This document shows, in pieces, positions 41,369 to 50,697 of a stretch of 60,759 nt of DNA. Under the pieces are notes generated by a model. That model was not told the origin of the DNA and did not search any database. It was given only the letters and a program-made list of their open reading frames with translations. The DNA is from Acidimicrobiia bacterium (lineage in GTDB: Bacteria; Actinomycetota; Acidimicrobiia; Spongiisociales; ZC4RG35), in the NCBI GenBank assembly GCA_025937235.1, contig JAICRU010000006.1, positions 1 through 60,759 on the forward strand, read 5' to 3'. How positions within the stretch are numbered: position 1 is the first letter of the stretch; every line of letters starts with the position of its first letter. A program made the translations under genes and the position numbers.

Positions 41369-42895
41369 ATGGGCGAGGCACCCGCAATACGGCTGGAGGG
41401 CGTCACCAAGCGATACCCGGGTGTGGTCGCCAACAAAGACGTTGACCTGACCGTCCGGTCAGCCGAGGTCCATGCCGTCGTCGGCGAGAACGGAGCGGGC
41501 AAGTCGACCCTGATGAAGATCATCTACGGGATGGTCCGCCCCGACGAGGGAACGATCCAAATCGACGGCGAGCCGGTGAGCTTCCGGACCCCGAAAGACG
41601 CCATCGACGCCGGGATCGGCATGGTCCACCAGCACTTCATGCTGGCCGACAATCTCACCGTCCTGGAGAACGTGATCCTCGGCTCCGAGCCCCGGTCAGG
41701 CGTCATGATCGACTTCGACGCTGCGGCGGAGCGGATCACACAGCTCGGAAACGCGTATGGGCTCCGTCTCGACCCGAACCAAAAGGTGGAGAAGCTGTCG
41801 GTGGGCGAAAGACAGCGAGTCGAGATCATCAAGGTGCTCTACCGAGGGGCGCGCATTCTCATCCTCGACGAGCCGACCGCGGTCCTCGTCCCCCAGGAAG
41901 TGACCGATCTGTTCACCTCCTGTCTGAACCTGAAGGGTGAGGGCCACACCATCATCTTCATCTCCCACAAGCTGGACGAGGTCTTGGCCATTGCCGACCA
42001 CATCACCGTTATGCGAGATGGGCAGACGGTGGGCACTACGACGCCTGCCGAGGTCGACGCCCGGGAGCTCGCCGAGATGATGATTGGGTCGGAGCTGCCT
42101 TCACCGGAGACCCGGGAATCGACCGTTCAGGACAAGGTGTTGCTGCGGGTCGAAGGGCTGGCCCTGCAGTCCGATACCGGGCGGCAGGTGCTCGATGACA
42201 TCAGTTTCGAGGTCCATGCCGGCGAGATCGTCGGTATCGCCGGTGTCGAAGGCAACGGCCAGTCCCAGCTGGTCGACTCGATCATCGGGGTGATCCCAGA
42301 GGCCACCGGCGAGATCGCACTCGACGGGAGATCGTTGGTGGGCCTCCCCACCCGCGAGCGTCGCGGGGCCGGTCTGGGTCTCATCCCCGAAGATCGTCAC
42401 CGTCAGGGATTGTTGCTCGGGTCCCCGATTTGGGAGAACGCCGCCCTCGGCCATCAGGACAAGGAGCCCTACGCCAACGGGATCTGGATCGACAAGAAGG
42501 CCTCGAGGGAACAGACCGAGGAGATCGTTCGTCGATTCGACGTCGTCACGCCCAACGTCGACGTCCCGGCCGCTGCTCTCTCCGGAGGCAACCAGCAGAA
42601 GCTCGTGGTGGGCCGAGAGATCATGGCCGGGCCGGTGGTGCTGATCGCGGCTCAGCCCACGCGTGGCATCGACATCGGGGCCCAGGCCGCGGTGTGGGAG
42701 GAGCTGAAGACGGCACGGCAGAACGGGATGGGAATCCTGCTCATCTCCGCGGACCTCGATGAGCTGATCGGGCTCTCCGACACCATTCACGTCCTGTTCG
42801 AAGGCGAGCTGGTCGCCGAGCTCGACCCGTCCGAGATCACACCCGAGATACTCGGCTCTTACATGACCGGAGCCGGGGCGAAGAGGGCCTCGTGA
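41369..42895 (+). CDS. Nucleoside/sugar-type ABC transporter, tandem ATP-binding protein
   Basis: 508 aa with two ABC domains. First: GENGAGKSTLMK, signature LSVGERQRVEIIK and ILILDEPTAVL. Second: a degenerate Walker A GVEGNGQSQLVD and signature LSGGNQQKLVVGREI. This arrangement fits the RbsA/YufO group. With the BMP binding protein and two permeases it should drive nucleoside import. GGGGAG abuts the ATG. Stop overlaps the first permease gene as GTGA. Confidence 0.92.
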   Translation: MGEAPAIRLEGVTKRYPGVVANKDVDLTVRSAEVHAVVGENGAGKSTLMKIIYGMVRPDEGTIQIDGEPVSFRTPKDAIDAGIGMVHQHFMLADNLTVLENVILGSEPRSGVMIDFDAAAERITQLGNAYGLRLDPNQKVEKLSVGERQRVEIIKVLYRGARILILDEPTAVLVPQEVTDLFTSCLNLKGEGHTIIFISHKLDEVLAIADHITVMRDGQTVGTTTPAEVDARELAEMMIGSELPSPETRESTVQDKVLLRVEGLALQSDTGRQVLDDISFEVHAGEIVGIAGVEGNGQSQLVDSIIGVIPEATGEIALDGRSLVGLPTRERRGAGLGLIPEDRHRQGLLLGSPIWENAALGHQDKEPYANGIWIDKKASREQTEEIVRRFDVVTPNVDVPAAALSGGNQQKLVVGREIMAGPVVLIAAQPTRGIDIGAQAAVWEELKTARQNGMGILLISADLDELIGLSDTIHVLFEGELVAELDPSEITPEILGSYMTGAGAKRAS

Positions 42896-44010
42896 AGAGC
42901 GGACGTCTGCTCACGACGGTCGTCGCCCCGCTCATCGCGCTGGTCATCGCCTTCGGCATCGCCGCCCTCGCCCTGCTCCTGGTCGACATCGACCCGATTG
43001 CGGCGTATCAGGAGATGTTGTCTTTTGGTCTGAGCACCGAGTCTCTGATCATCACGGTCAACAACGCGCTGCCCCTGTTCGTCTCCGCTCTGGCCGTCGC
43101 GATCGGATTCAAGATGGGTTTGTTCAACATCGGTGTCGAGGGGGCATATCTGCTGGCCGCGCTCTTTGCCGCCTATGTCGGCGCCCAGTTCTCCATCACG
43201 CCCATTCTCCACGTGTCGGCCATCCTCTTGGTCGCTGCCGCGGTTGGGGCCTTCTGGGCCTGGATCCCGGCTGTGCTCAAGGTGAAGCGCGGGGTCCACG
43301 AGGTGATCTCCACGATCATGCTCAACTACATCGCGTTCGCCCTCAGCGCTTACTTGTTCCTCAACGTCTTCCGGGCGGAGACGGCGGGGCTGACCGTGGC
43401 CACCGATCTCATCCCGGAGACGGGATGGATCCCGTCACTCAACCCGATCCTGGCCTGGTTCGGGATAGAGGCGCGAGCAGGAGCCAACCTCCACGGGTTT
43501 CTCTTCATCGCCATCTTCCTGGGCATCGGCTACCACTTCCTGGTGAACAAGAGCCGCTTTGGATACGATCTGAGATCGAGCGGGGCCAACCCGACGGCGG
43601 CCCACGCCAGCGGTGTCGATCCCAAGAAGATGGTCATCCGGACCATGCTGATCTCCGGGGCCTTGGCCGGCCTGGTCGGCATCGCCCCTTTGCTCGGGTT
43701 CTATCACCAGTACCCGCAAGACTTTCCCCGCAACTTCGGGTTCAACGGCATCGCGGTGGCGCTGCTGGGGCGCAATCACCCGGTCGGGATGGCGTTCGGG
43801 GCGCTGCTGTTCGGGTTCATGCAGCGCTCGTCGCTGATCCTCGACCTGGTGGACGTTCCCAAGGAGATCGTCACCATCATCCAAGGCATCGTCGTCCTCG
43901 CCGTGGTCATCGTCTACGAGATCATCTCCAGATACGTCAACCGCCGGGTCATCGCCTCGGCGGCTGCTGCTACCGAGACGGCTCCCGATGCCCCACCGGT
44001 GGCCGCATGA
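42892..44010 (+). CDS. BMP-type ABC transporter permease 1
   Basis: 372 aa, about nine TM helices. LFNIGVEGAYLLAALFAAYVG and GVHEVISTIMLNYIA are hallmarks of the YufP/BPD_transp_2 permeases, with the late motif GFNGIAVALLGRNHPVG. GTG start overlapping the ATPase stop; stop overlaps permease 2 as ATGA. Confidence 0.9.
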   Translation: MKSGRLLTTVVAPLIALVIAFGIAALALLLVDIDPIAAYQEMLSFGLSTESLIITVNNALPLFVSALAVAIGFKMGLFNIGVEGAYLLAALFAAYVGAQFSITPILHVSAILLVAAAVGAFWAWIPAVLKVKRGVHEVISTIMLNYIAFALSAYLFLNVFRAETAGLTVATDLIPETGWIPSLNPILAWFGIEARAGANLHGFLFIAIFLGIGYHFLVNKSRFGYDLRSSGANPTAAHASGVDPKKMVIRTMLISGALAGLVGIAPLLGFYHQYPQDFPRNFGFNGIAVALLGRNHPVGMAFGALLFGFMQRSSLILDLVDVPKEIVTIIQGIVVLAVVIVYEIISRYVNRRVIASAAAATETAPDAPPVAA

Positions 44011-45269
44011 CCGCCCTCGTCGAGCGTTACCGGAACACCGGGCGGTGGGCCCGGATCGTTGTGATCGCCTTGATTGCCATCCTGGTGATGACGATCGCCG
44101 AGGTGATCACCGGCACCTCCGACCTGACTTCACGCAGTACCGCAAGCGCCGCCTTGCGTCTCGCCATCCCGATCCTCCTCGCCGGTCTGGGCGGGCTCTA
44201 CTCGGAGCGATCCGGTGTGGTCAACATCGGTCTCGAGGGGATGATGATCGCCGGCACGTGGTTCGCAGCCTGGGGTGCCTGGATGTTCGGTCCCTGGGAA
44301 GGGGCGTTGCTCGGAATCGTCGGTGGCGCCATCTTCGGCCTGCTCCACGCCCTGGCCACCGTCACCTTCAACGTCGACCACATCGTGTCCGGCGTCGCCA
44401 TCAACATCCTCGGTCTCGGGGCGATGCGGTTCCTGTCCTCGATCGTCTACACCCCAGAAACGGGCGGTTCGGTGATCCAGTCCCCACCGGTCGATGGCCT
44501 GGCCAGCATCGATCTGCCTTTCCTGGCCGGGGGTCGTCTCTTCGGATGGGACACCCCCGATTTCTTCGGTTGGCTGGAGACTCAGGAGTGGTTCTTCATC
44601 TCGGACATCGCCGGTGTGATGCGCGGTTTCACGGGCGCGATCAGCTGGTTGACCCTCATCGGCCTGGCGTTGGTGCCCATCACGGCCTGGGTGCTGTGGC
44701 GGACGCCTTGGGGGCTCCGACTTCGCTCCTGTGGGGAGGACCCCTGGGCAGCGGAGTCCCTGGGTGTCCCCGTGCTGCGGATGAAGTACTACGGCGTGGT
44801 CATCTCCGGGATGCTTTCCGGGCTGGCGGGGGCGTTCCTGGTCCTGGTCCAGGCCGGCATCTATAGGGAGGGGATGACCGGTGGGCGAGGCTTCATCGGC
44901 CTGGGTGCTCTCATCTTCGGCAACTGGTTGCCGGCAGGGGTGCTTGGCGGATCGCTTGTGTTCGGCTTCGGTGACTCGCTGCGCTTCCGCGGTCCGGAGG
45001 TCGTCCGCTCCTTCATCCTGGCGGTCGCCATCGGTCTCATCGCCTATGGCGTCTTCTCCTTCACCCGGACGAAGATCCGGGCGGCCACAATCCAAACCGT
45101 CGTGGGTGCGGCCTTCCTCCTCTACTACCTACAGGTCGAGGAGGTCTCCAACCAGCTCCTCATCGCACTCCCCTACGTGATAACGCTGCTCGTCCTGGCG
45201 GCGGCGTCACAACACCTGCGAATGCCGGCCGCCGACGGGGCCCGATACGCCAAGGGCGAGGCCCGATAG
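44007..45269 (+). CDS. BMP-type ABC transporter permease 2
   Basis: 420 aa, about ten TM helices. GGLYSERSGVVNIGLEGMMIAG near residue 70 and GRGFIGLGALIFGNWLPAG near residue 295 are the YufQ-type signatures; RSCGEDPWAAESLGV is the ATPase-contacting loop. It carries an extra loop (~residues 150-200) and a C-terminal helix pair beyond the usual ~310 residues. Last gene of the operon. Confidence 0.9.
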   Translation: MTALVERYRNTGRWARIVVIALIAILVMTIAEVITGTSDLTSRSTASAALRLAIPILLAGLGGLYSERSGVVNIGLEGMMIAGTWFAAWGAWMFGPWEGALLGIVGGAIFGLLHALATVTFNVDHIVSGVAINILGLGAMRFLSSIVYTPETGGSVIQSPPVDGLASIDLPFLAGGRLFGWDTPDFFGWLETQEWFFISDIAGVMRGFTGAISWLTLIGLALVPITAWVLWRTPWGLRLRSCGEDPWAAESLGVPVLRMKYYGVVISGMLSGLAGAFLVLVQAGIYREGMTGGRGFIGLGALIFGNWLPAGVLGGSLVFGFGDSLRFRGPEVVRSFILAVAIGLIAYGVFSFTRTKIRAATIQTVVGAAFLLYYLQVEEVSNQLLIALPYVITLLVLAAASQHLRMPAADGARYAKGEAR

Positions 45270-45303
45270 GGTTCTCGCCCTGACCAGAGTCCGATCGGGG
45301 CAG

Positions 45304-46527
45304 ATGTTCGATCCCTATTCGCCCGAGTTCCTCGAGGACCCGTATCCGGTCTACACCCGGCTTCGCCTGGAGTCCCCGGTTTTCCACGACCCGGCATGGG
45401 AGCTCACCTTCTTCACCCGCCACGCCGACGTGTCGGCCATCTTGAGAGACCGGGAGCACTTCGGGCGTGACTTCCGCCACCGTCTCGACCCAGCCGAGGT
45501 CGATGAGGGCCTCTACCGGCGCATCTACCCCCCGCAATGGCCGAGCTGGTCCCGTTACATCCGTGAGTCCTTCATCGATCTCGAGCCACCCCGCCACACC
45601 CGACTTCGGCGACTGGTGTCGCAGGCCTTCACGAGGAGATCTTCGGAGGTCTTCCGCCCTCGTCTGGAGAAGGCGGCCGACCAGATCCTCGACCGGGTGT
45701 TGGAGGAGGGCAAGCTCGAGGTCATCGAGGACTTCGCCACACCCATCCCGGTGGCGATGATCGCCGAGCTGATGGGGATACCGAGCGACGACCATGCGCA
45801 GCTGTTGCGATGGAGCCATGCCATCGTCAAGGTCTTCGACAAGAACGTGACCCCGGTGGAGGGCGATGCCGCCGAGCAGGCGACCATCGATTTCGTCGCC
45901 TATCTGAAAGGTGTCATCGACGAGCGGAGACGGAGAAGGGGAGAGGACTTGATCTCATCGATGCTCGAAGTGGAGGACAGGGGCGACACCCTGAGCGACG
46001 AGGAGATCGTCGGAACCTCCATCCTCACTCTCAACGCAGGGCACGAGGCCACCGTGCACGCCATCGGCAACGGTCTGTTGGCGCTCGCCGGCAACCGTGA
46101 TCAATATCAGCGGCTGCGAGGCGGAGAGATGCGGCTCCAGCCGGCCGTCGACGAGCTGCTCCGGTTCGACTCGCCCTTGCAGATGTTCGAGCGGTGGGTG
46201 CTCGCCGATACCGAGCTCTCCGGCACTCGTCTGGAGAAGGGGTCGAAAGTCGGGCTGCTGTTTGGCTCGGCCAATCGCGATCCGGATATCTTCGGGCCGG
46301 ACGCCGAGCGACTCGACCTCGGTCGCGACCCCAATCCTCACGTCTCGTTCGGGGCGGGGTTGCACTATTGCGTCGGGGCTCCCCTGGCGATGGTCGAGCT
46401 AGAGGCCGCGCTCGGGCGTTTCTCTGCCCGCGTAGCCGACCTGGAGGTGCGGGACGTCTCGGGCCGTATCCAGTCGCTGGTCTTTCGTGGCCTGCAGCAT
46501 CTGGAGATGGAGATCGCCGCCGCCTGA
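45304..46527 (+). CDS. Cytochrome P450
   Basis: 407 aa soluble bacterial P450. Haem-thiolate Cys356 in SFGAGLHYCVGAPLA; I-helix oxygen-binding motif AGHEAT (residues 245-250), with His in place of the more usual Gly/Asp-acid pair context; K-helix ExxR at Glu284-Arg287 (DELLRFDSP). EPPRHTRLRRLVSQAFT in the C-helix region is typical of CYP families using ferredoxin. No ferredoxin or reductase gene is adjacent, so redox partners must lie elsewhere. Substrate unknown. Confidence 0.92.
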   Translation: MFDPYSPEFLEDPYPVYTRLRLESPVFHDPAWELTFFTRHADVSAILRDREHFGRDFRHRLDPAEVDEGLYRRIYPPQWPSWSRYIRESFIDLEPPRHTRLRRLVSQAFTRRSSEVFRPRLEKAADQILDRVLEEGKLEVIEDFATPIPVAMIAELMGIPSDDHAQLLRWSHAIVKVFDKNVTPVEGDAAEQATIDFVAYLKGVIDERRRRRGEDLISSMLEVEDRGDTLSDEEIVGTSILTLNAGHEATVHAIGNGLLALAGNRDQYQRLRGGEMRLQPAVDELLRFDSPLQMFERWVLADTELSGTRLEKGSKVGLLFGSANRDPDIFGPDAERLDLGRDPNPHVSFGAGLHYCVGAPLAMVELEAALGRFSARVADLEVRDVSGRIQSLVFRGLQHLEMEIAAA

Positions 46528-46537
46528 GGGCGGCAGG

Positions 46538-47560
46538 TCAGGAGGCCGCGGTGGTGGTGGGGGCGACGGTCGACGAGCCGGCAACCGTGGTCTGCGTGGC
46601 CCCGGCCGAGCCGTTGGTCCCGTTGGTGACCCCGCCGGGGCGCCCGATCACCCTGATCTCCTGGATCGCCATCTCGGTGAAGACTTCCTCGTCGACTACC
46701 TCGGCCGGGTAGTCGCTCTCGATGGTGATCAGGATGGAGGTGGCGTCGAGAGCGGCAAAGGGAACCGGGTAGCTGCCCGCGACGTCCTCGAGCTGGACAA
46801 GCACGGGCTGTAACGAGTTGTCGGCTTCGATTTGGATGCCCCGGGCGCGATAGTTCCTCCTGAGCCGGGTGGCGTCCTCCAGATTGACCCAGTCGATCCG
46901 ATGGACGACGGTGGGCCGATCGAAGATCAGCCTGATGGTGATCGCCTCTCCCTCGGGCACCGCCTCGTAATCGAACTGGTACTCGCCCTCGGTGCCGTCG
47001 ATCAAGTTCTCACAGACGAACGAGCCGAGCCCTTCCTGACTGCACTCGGCGTCGAGCACGTCGATGGGGGCAAGCTCTGCGATGGTGGTGCTGGTGGCGG
47101 CAGGCGTCGTGGTCGACGATCCCGAGGCGCTCGGGTCTCCGTTGAACACGTTGAAGAGGAGTGCGACCACAACTACCCCAAAGAGAAGCGCGCTGATGGC
47201 GAGGGCGGCCCGCACCCCGGCGGTCGCCTGCACCGCGGGGCGGGGAGCGGTGGGAAGAGGCCCCTGGCTGAGCCTCGCCCCGCACTCCTGACAATGGCGG
47301 TTGTTGGCCGGGTTTACTGCCCCGCAGGACGGACATGTGGCTTCACCGACCCCCGCAGTTGAGCGGGCGCGGTCGGATTCGGGCGGTGGGGAGCTGAGCT
47401 CGAACTCCTCGTAGTTGCCGTCGGAGTTGACCGAGATGACGTTTTCGCGTGATCGGGAGGGTGTTGGCTCCAATGGATCGAGAAACGAGCCGCACGTCGG
47501 GCAGAACTGCTCGTCGGCCGCGACGGTCGCGCCGCACTGTTCACATTTTCGTGAGGCCAC
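46538..47560 (-). CDS. Double zinc-ribbon membrane protein with discoidin-like ectodomain
   Basis: 340 aa. Two zinc ribbons (Cys6/9/20/23 and Cys76/79/90/93), one TM helix around 117-139 (AALAISALLFGVVVVALLFNV), a Ser/Thr linker, then a beta-rich domain ~165-310 with FVCENLIDGTEGEYQ, ITIRLIFDRPTVVHRIDWVNLED (split: ITIRLIFDRP, VVHRIDWVNLED) and RNYRARGIQIEAD, resembling a discoidin/F5-8C-like carbohydrate-binding fold, and a Thr-rich tail. Start GTG 47560 behind AAGGAGGG. Ribbons should be cytoplasmic and the beta domain outside. Role unknown. Convergent with the P450 gene. Confidence 0.78.
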   Translation of the reverse strand: MASRKCEQCGATVAADEQFCPTCGSFLDPLEPTPSRSRENVISVNSDGNYEEFELSSPPPESDRARSTAGVGEATCPSCGAVNPANNRHCQECGARLSQGPLPTAPRPAVQATAGVRAALAISALLFGVVVVALLFNVFNGDPSASGSSTTTPAATSTTIAELAPIDVLDAECSQEGLGSFVCENLIDGTEGEYQFDYEAVPEGEAITIRLIFDRPTVVHRIDWVNLEDATRLRRNYRARGIQIEADNSLQPVLVQLEDVAGSYPVPFAALDATSILITIESDYPAEVVDEEVFTEMAIQEIRVIGRPGGVTNGTNGSAGATQTTVAGSSTVAPTTTAAS

Positions 47561-47732
47561 ATCCCTCCTTCGTAGTTATTGTGCCACGGGATGTTTTTGT
47601 GGGCGATCAGAACCCATGAGCCCTGGACGATCGCCACGGTTCTGACTACCACGATCCTCGGCGCGGCACTGGTGGGGGCCTTGATATTTGTCGTTCGACG
47701 GCGCAATCGTTAACTGGAGAAGGTATCCGAAA

Positions 47733-49022
47733 TTGGCGTTCAGATGCGATAGTTGTGGCCATCGATCGGCCAAGTGGATGGGGTTCTGCCCCCAATGCGG
47801 GTCCTCCGAGCCGCTGGTCGAGATGGCGGGGAAACCAGGCGCATCGATTGCCGCGGCCGAAGTGGTGGGGCTCCAATCGGCGGCTGAGCGGTCTGATAAC
47901 CGCTTGGCCACCGGATGGGGCGAGATCGACCGTGTGCTCGGGGGCGGGGTGGTGGCCGGCTCGGTGCTGCTCCTCGGGGGCGAGCCCGGGGTCGGCAAGT
48001 CGACGCTCCTGCTCCAGCTGGCTGGTGCCATGGCCAGTCGCGGATCCCCGGTGGTCATCGCCAGCGCCGAAGAGTCAGCCGATCAGGTGGCGATGCGGGC
48101 CGGCCGCCTCGGGATCGGGCACGAAGCGATCGGCCTGGTGACCGATGACGACGTCGATGCGATCGTCGCGCTAGCCGACCGGGATCGACCCGGCCTGCTC
48201 GTCGTCGACTCGATCCAGACGGTGGGAGTGCCCGAGATCCCCGCCGCACCCGGCGGTGTCGCCCAGGTTCGGGAGAGTGCGGCCAGGCTGGTCCGGCTGG
48301 CCAAGACGACCGGTATCGCCGTGGTTCTCGTCGGACACGTCACCAAGGAGGGCGGTCTGGCCGGCCCAAAGATGCTGGAGCACATGGTGGACGTGGTCAT
48401 GTATCTGGAGGGGGATCCCGATCGGGGGTTCCGCGTTCTCCGCAGCATCAAGAACCGGTTCGGGGCCACCCATGTCTCGGGCATGTTCGACATGAGGAGC
48501 GAGGGCCTCGCCGAGGTCGACGATCCCTCGAAGCTGTTCCTCGACGGCTGGGAGGCGGATGTCCCCGGAACCGTGATCTACCCGGCGGTGGAGGGCCGAC
48601 GCTCGATCCTGGTCGAGATCCAGGCCCTCGTCTCTCCCACCAACCAGGCCCAGCCCCGCAGATCGATCAGGGGCCTCGACCCGACCCGGGTCAACCAGGT
48701 GCTGGCCGTGCTCGATCGCCACAGCTCCTTACGCCTCCACGACATGGAGGTCTATGTGAACGTGGTCGGGGGCTGGCGCATAGACGAGCCGGGTTGCGAC
48801 CTGCCGGTCGCCCTGGCCGTTGCATCGTCCTATGCGGATCGGCCACTGGGACGGATGGCGGCTTGGGGCGAGATCGGGTTGGCCGGCGAGATCCGCTCGA
48901 TACCGATGGAGACACGGCGCATCGAGGAGCTGGATCGGATGGGCCTGGAGCACCGCATCGCTCCGCTCGGTGGCAAGCAGCTCAGGCTTCGTGATGCGCT
49001 GGCTTCTGCGGGCATCGAATGA
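47733..49022 (+). CDS. radA: DNA repair protein RadA
   Basis: 429 aa. N-terminal C4 zinc finger Cys5/8/19/22 (FRCDSCGHRSAKWMGFCPQCG, 21 residues, split as FRCDSCGHRSAKW and MGFCPQCG), RecA-like ATPase with GGEPGVGKST, the RadA-specific KNRFG motif, and a C-terminal Lon-like domain (EVYVNVVGGWRIDEPGCDLP). RadA aids branch migration in recombination. TTG 47733 with GGAGAAGG 9 bp upstream matches the family start; the open frame reaches 47688. Next to disA, as in many Gram-positives. Confidence 0.95.
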   Translation: MAFRCDSCGHRSAKWMGFCPQCGSSEPLVEMAGKPGASIAAAEVVGLQSAAERSDNRLATGWGEIDRVLGGGVVAGSVLLLGGEPGVGKSTLLLQLAGAMASRGSPVVIASAEESADQVAMRAGRLGIGHEAIGLVTDDDVDAIVALADRDRPGLLVVDSIQTVGVPEIPAAPGGVAQVRESAARLVRLAKTTGIAVVLVGHVTKEGGLAGPKMLEHMVDVVMYLEGDPDRGFRVLRSIKNRFGATHVSGMFDMRSEGLAEVDDPSKLFLDGWEADVPGTVIYPAVEGRRSILVEIQALVSPTNQAQPRRSIRGLDPTRVNQVLAVLDRHSSLRLHDMEVYVNVVGGWRIDEPGCDLPVALAVASSYADRPLGRMAAWGEIGLAGEIRSIPMETRRIEELDRMGLEHRIAPLGGKQLRLRDALASAGIE

Positions 49023-49037
49023 CCGACGAATCGCAAA

Positions 49038-50153
49038 ATGACTCCAACTCCCCCTGATGGACAGGGCGAGGATCAACTACGCTTGACGGTCGTGGGTGGA
49101 CCGTCGATAACCGAGACGCTCGAACGTCTGGCACCTGGCACCCCGATGCGAAGGGCCCTCGAGCGAATCATCCAGCAGGGCAAGGGAAGCCTCGTCGTCA
49201 TGGGTGACGGGGCGGAGGTCAGCGAGGCTTCCTCGGGTGGGTTCTCCTTGAGATCTGCGGTGTTCAGCCCCGCTCGTCTCGCCGAGCTCTCCAAGATGGA
49301 CGGGGGAATCGTCCTCGACGACTCCTGGTCCAACATCCTCGAGGCGGGTGTCCATTTCATCCCGGACGGCGCCATCCCCACCGACGAGACCGGCGCCCGT
49401 CATCGCACCGCCGAGCGGATGGCGGCCCAGACCGGGAAACCCGTAGTGGCCGTCAGCGAGGGGCGCAAAGTGGCGACCTTGTTCTATGGCGGTCAGAAGA
49501 TCGAGCTCGCCTCCCCGACCGAAGTGGCGGCCCATGTGAATCAGGAGTTGCAGAGCCTCGATCGTCTCCGCAGCCGGCTCGACGATGCCGAGCTCAAGCT
49601 GACCCGGCTCGAGGCGGCGGGTCTGGCCACCTATCGGTCCGCCATCACCGTCCTCCAGCGAGCGGAGCTGTTGGAGCGACTGGGGCGAGTGGTGGAGGCC
49701 CGCGCCCTCACGTTGGGCGAAGAGGGCCGAATCGTCTATCTGCAGCTCAACGATCTGCTCGCCGGGGTCGACTTCACCAAGAGAGCTGTGCTCAGGGATT
49801 ACATCAAGCCGCCTCGCAACAGCACGATCCGTCAGGCAATGGAGGACCTGAGCGGCATGACCGCCAACGACCTGGAGGACCCGAGCAGGGTCGGCAAGGA
49901 GATGGGGTTTCCCGATATCGACGATCCCGCCGATCCCAGGGGCTATCGCCTGCTCTCCCAGGTGGGTCGTCTCCCCGACCCGGTGCGTGACGACATCATC
50001 CGCCATTTCGGCACGGCATCTTCCCTTCTCGATGCCAGGGTCGACGAGTTGCTGTCGGTGGAGGGTGTAGGGGAGACCCGTGCCGGGCAATTGCGCGCCT
50101 TCTTCGATCGGTTGCAGGACACGGCGGATGAGTGGGAGCCCGTCCTCGATTGA
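49038..50153 (+). CDS. disA: DNA integrity scanning diadenylate cyclase DisA
   Basis: 371 aa. The N-terminal DAC domain has PDGAIPTDETGARHRTAERMA: the DGA and RHR motifs that form c-di-AMP from two ATP. A helical linker (~170-290) and C-terminal HhH DNA-binding region (LLSVEGVGETRAGQLRAFF) follow. Octameric DisA scans DNA for damage and controls c-di-AMP. Lies 15 bp after radA; carD follows. Confidence 0.95.
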   Translation: MTPTPPDGQGEDQLRLTVVGGPSITETLERLAPGTPMRRALERIIQQGKGSLVVMGDGAEVSEASSGGFSLRSAVFSPARLAELSKMDGGIVLDDSWSNILEAGVHFIPDGAIPTDETGARHRTAERMAAQTGKPVVAVSEGRKVATLFYGGQKIELASPTEVAAHVNQELQSLDRLRSRLDDAELKLTRLEAAGLATYRSAITVLQRAELLERLGRVVEARALTLGEEGRIVYLQLNDLLAGVDFTKRAVLRDYIKPPRNSTIRQAMEDLSGMTANDLEDPSRVGKEMGFPDIDDPADPRGYRLLSQVGRLPDPVRDDIIRHFGTASSLLDARVDELLSVEGVGETRAGQLRAFFDRLQDTADEWEPVLD

Positions 50154-50166
50154 GGTTTGGCACCGG

Positions 50167-50172
50167 TACAAT
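50167..50172 (+). promoter_or_regulatory. Putative -10 box of carD
   Basis: TACAAT, close to consensus, ends 12 bp before the carD ATG, predicting a leader of only about 6 nt. It may give carD expression independent of radA-disA. Confidence 0.45.
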
Positions 50173-50184
50173 CCGCCCCCGCAC

Positions 50185-50697
50185 ATGGCTGCAGCATCGA
50201 CCAAATACGCGGTAGGAGACAAGGTGGTGCACCCGCAGCACGGGGCGGCCACCATCCAGAAGAAGGTCAGACAGGAGTTCGGGGGCAAGAAGCAGGACTA
50301 TTTCGTGCTGGATATCGCCACGGAGCAGCTCACCGTCATGGTCCCGCTCGACAAGGTCGAGGATCTCATCCGTCCCGTCATCTCGAAGACCAAGTCCCGC
50401 GACGTCCTCAAGTCGCTCAAGGGAGAGCCCGAGGAGGCCGGGGCCAACTGGAGCCGTTGGTACAAGGTACTCAACGAGAAAATGACCTCCGGTGACATCT
50501 TCCAGGTCGCCGAAGTGGTCCGTGACCTGTCCTTCGCCCAGCAGACAAAGGGGATCAGCCCGGCCCTGAAGCGGATGCTGTCCAAGGCTCGTCTCACCCT
50601 GAGCTCCGAGCTGGCCTTCAGCCTCGAGATCGACGAGGAAGAGGCGGTAAAGCGTCTCGACCGGGCACTGCCCAAAGTCGACGCAGACGAGGAATGA
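50185..50697 (+). CDS. carD: CarD-like transcriptional regulator
   Basis: 170 aa. N-terminal RNAP-interacting Tudor-like domain (KYAVGDKVVHPQHGAATI, DYFVLDIATEQLTVMVP) and a C-terminal helical DNA-binding domain (NWSRWYKVLNEKMTSGD, AEVVRDLSF, LSSELAFSLEIDEEEA). CarD binds the RNA polymerase beta subunit and stabilises open complexes at actinobacterial promoters. ATG 50185 fits the family; the frame to 50080 overlaps disA. Stop overlaps ispF by 4 bp. Confidence 0.95.
   Translation: MAAASTKYAVGDKVVHPQHGAATIQKKVRQEFGGKKQDYFVLDIATEQLTVMVPLDKVEDLIRPVISKTKSRDVLKSLKGEPEEAGANWSRWYKVLNEKMTSGDIFQVAEVVRDLSFAQQTKGISPALKRMLSKARLTLSSELAFSLEIDEEEAVKRLDRALPKVDADEE

Noticed and set aside
43425..43990. Upstream part of a long open frame leading into permease 2
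   Set aside because: It overlaps permease 1 in another frame and is not membrane-like; ATG 44007 is the clear start.
46510..46537. Bidirectional terminator between P450 and zinc-ribbon genes
   Set aside because: GCCGCC...GGCGGC can pair around the P450 stop codon, but there is no T tract on either strand.
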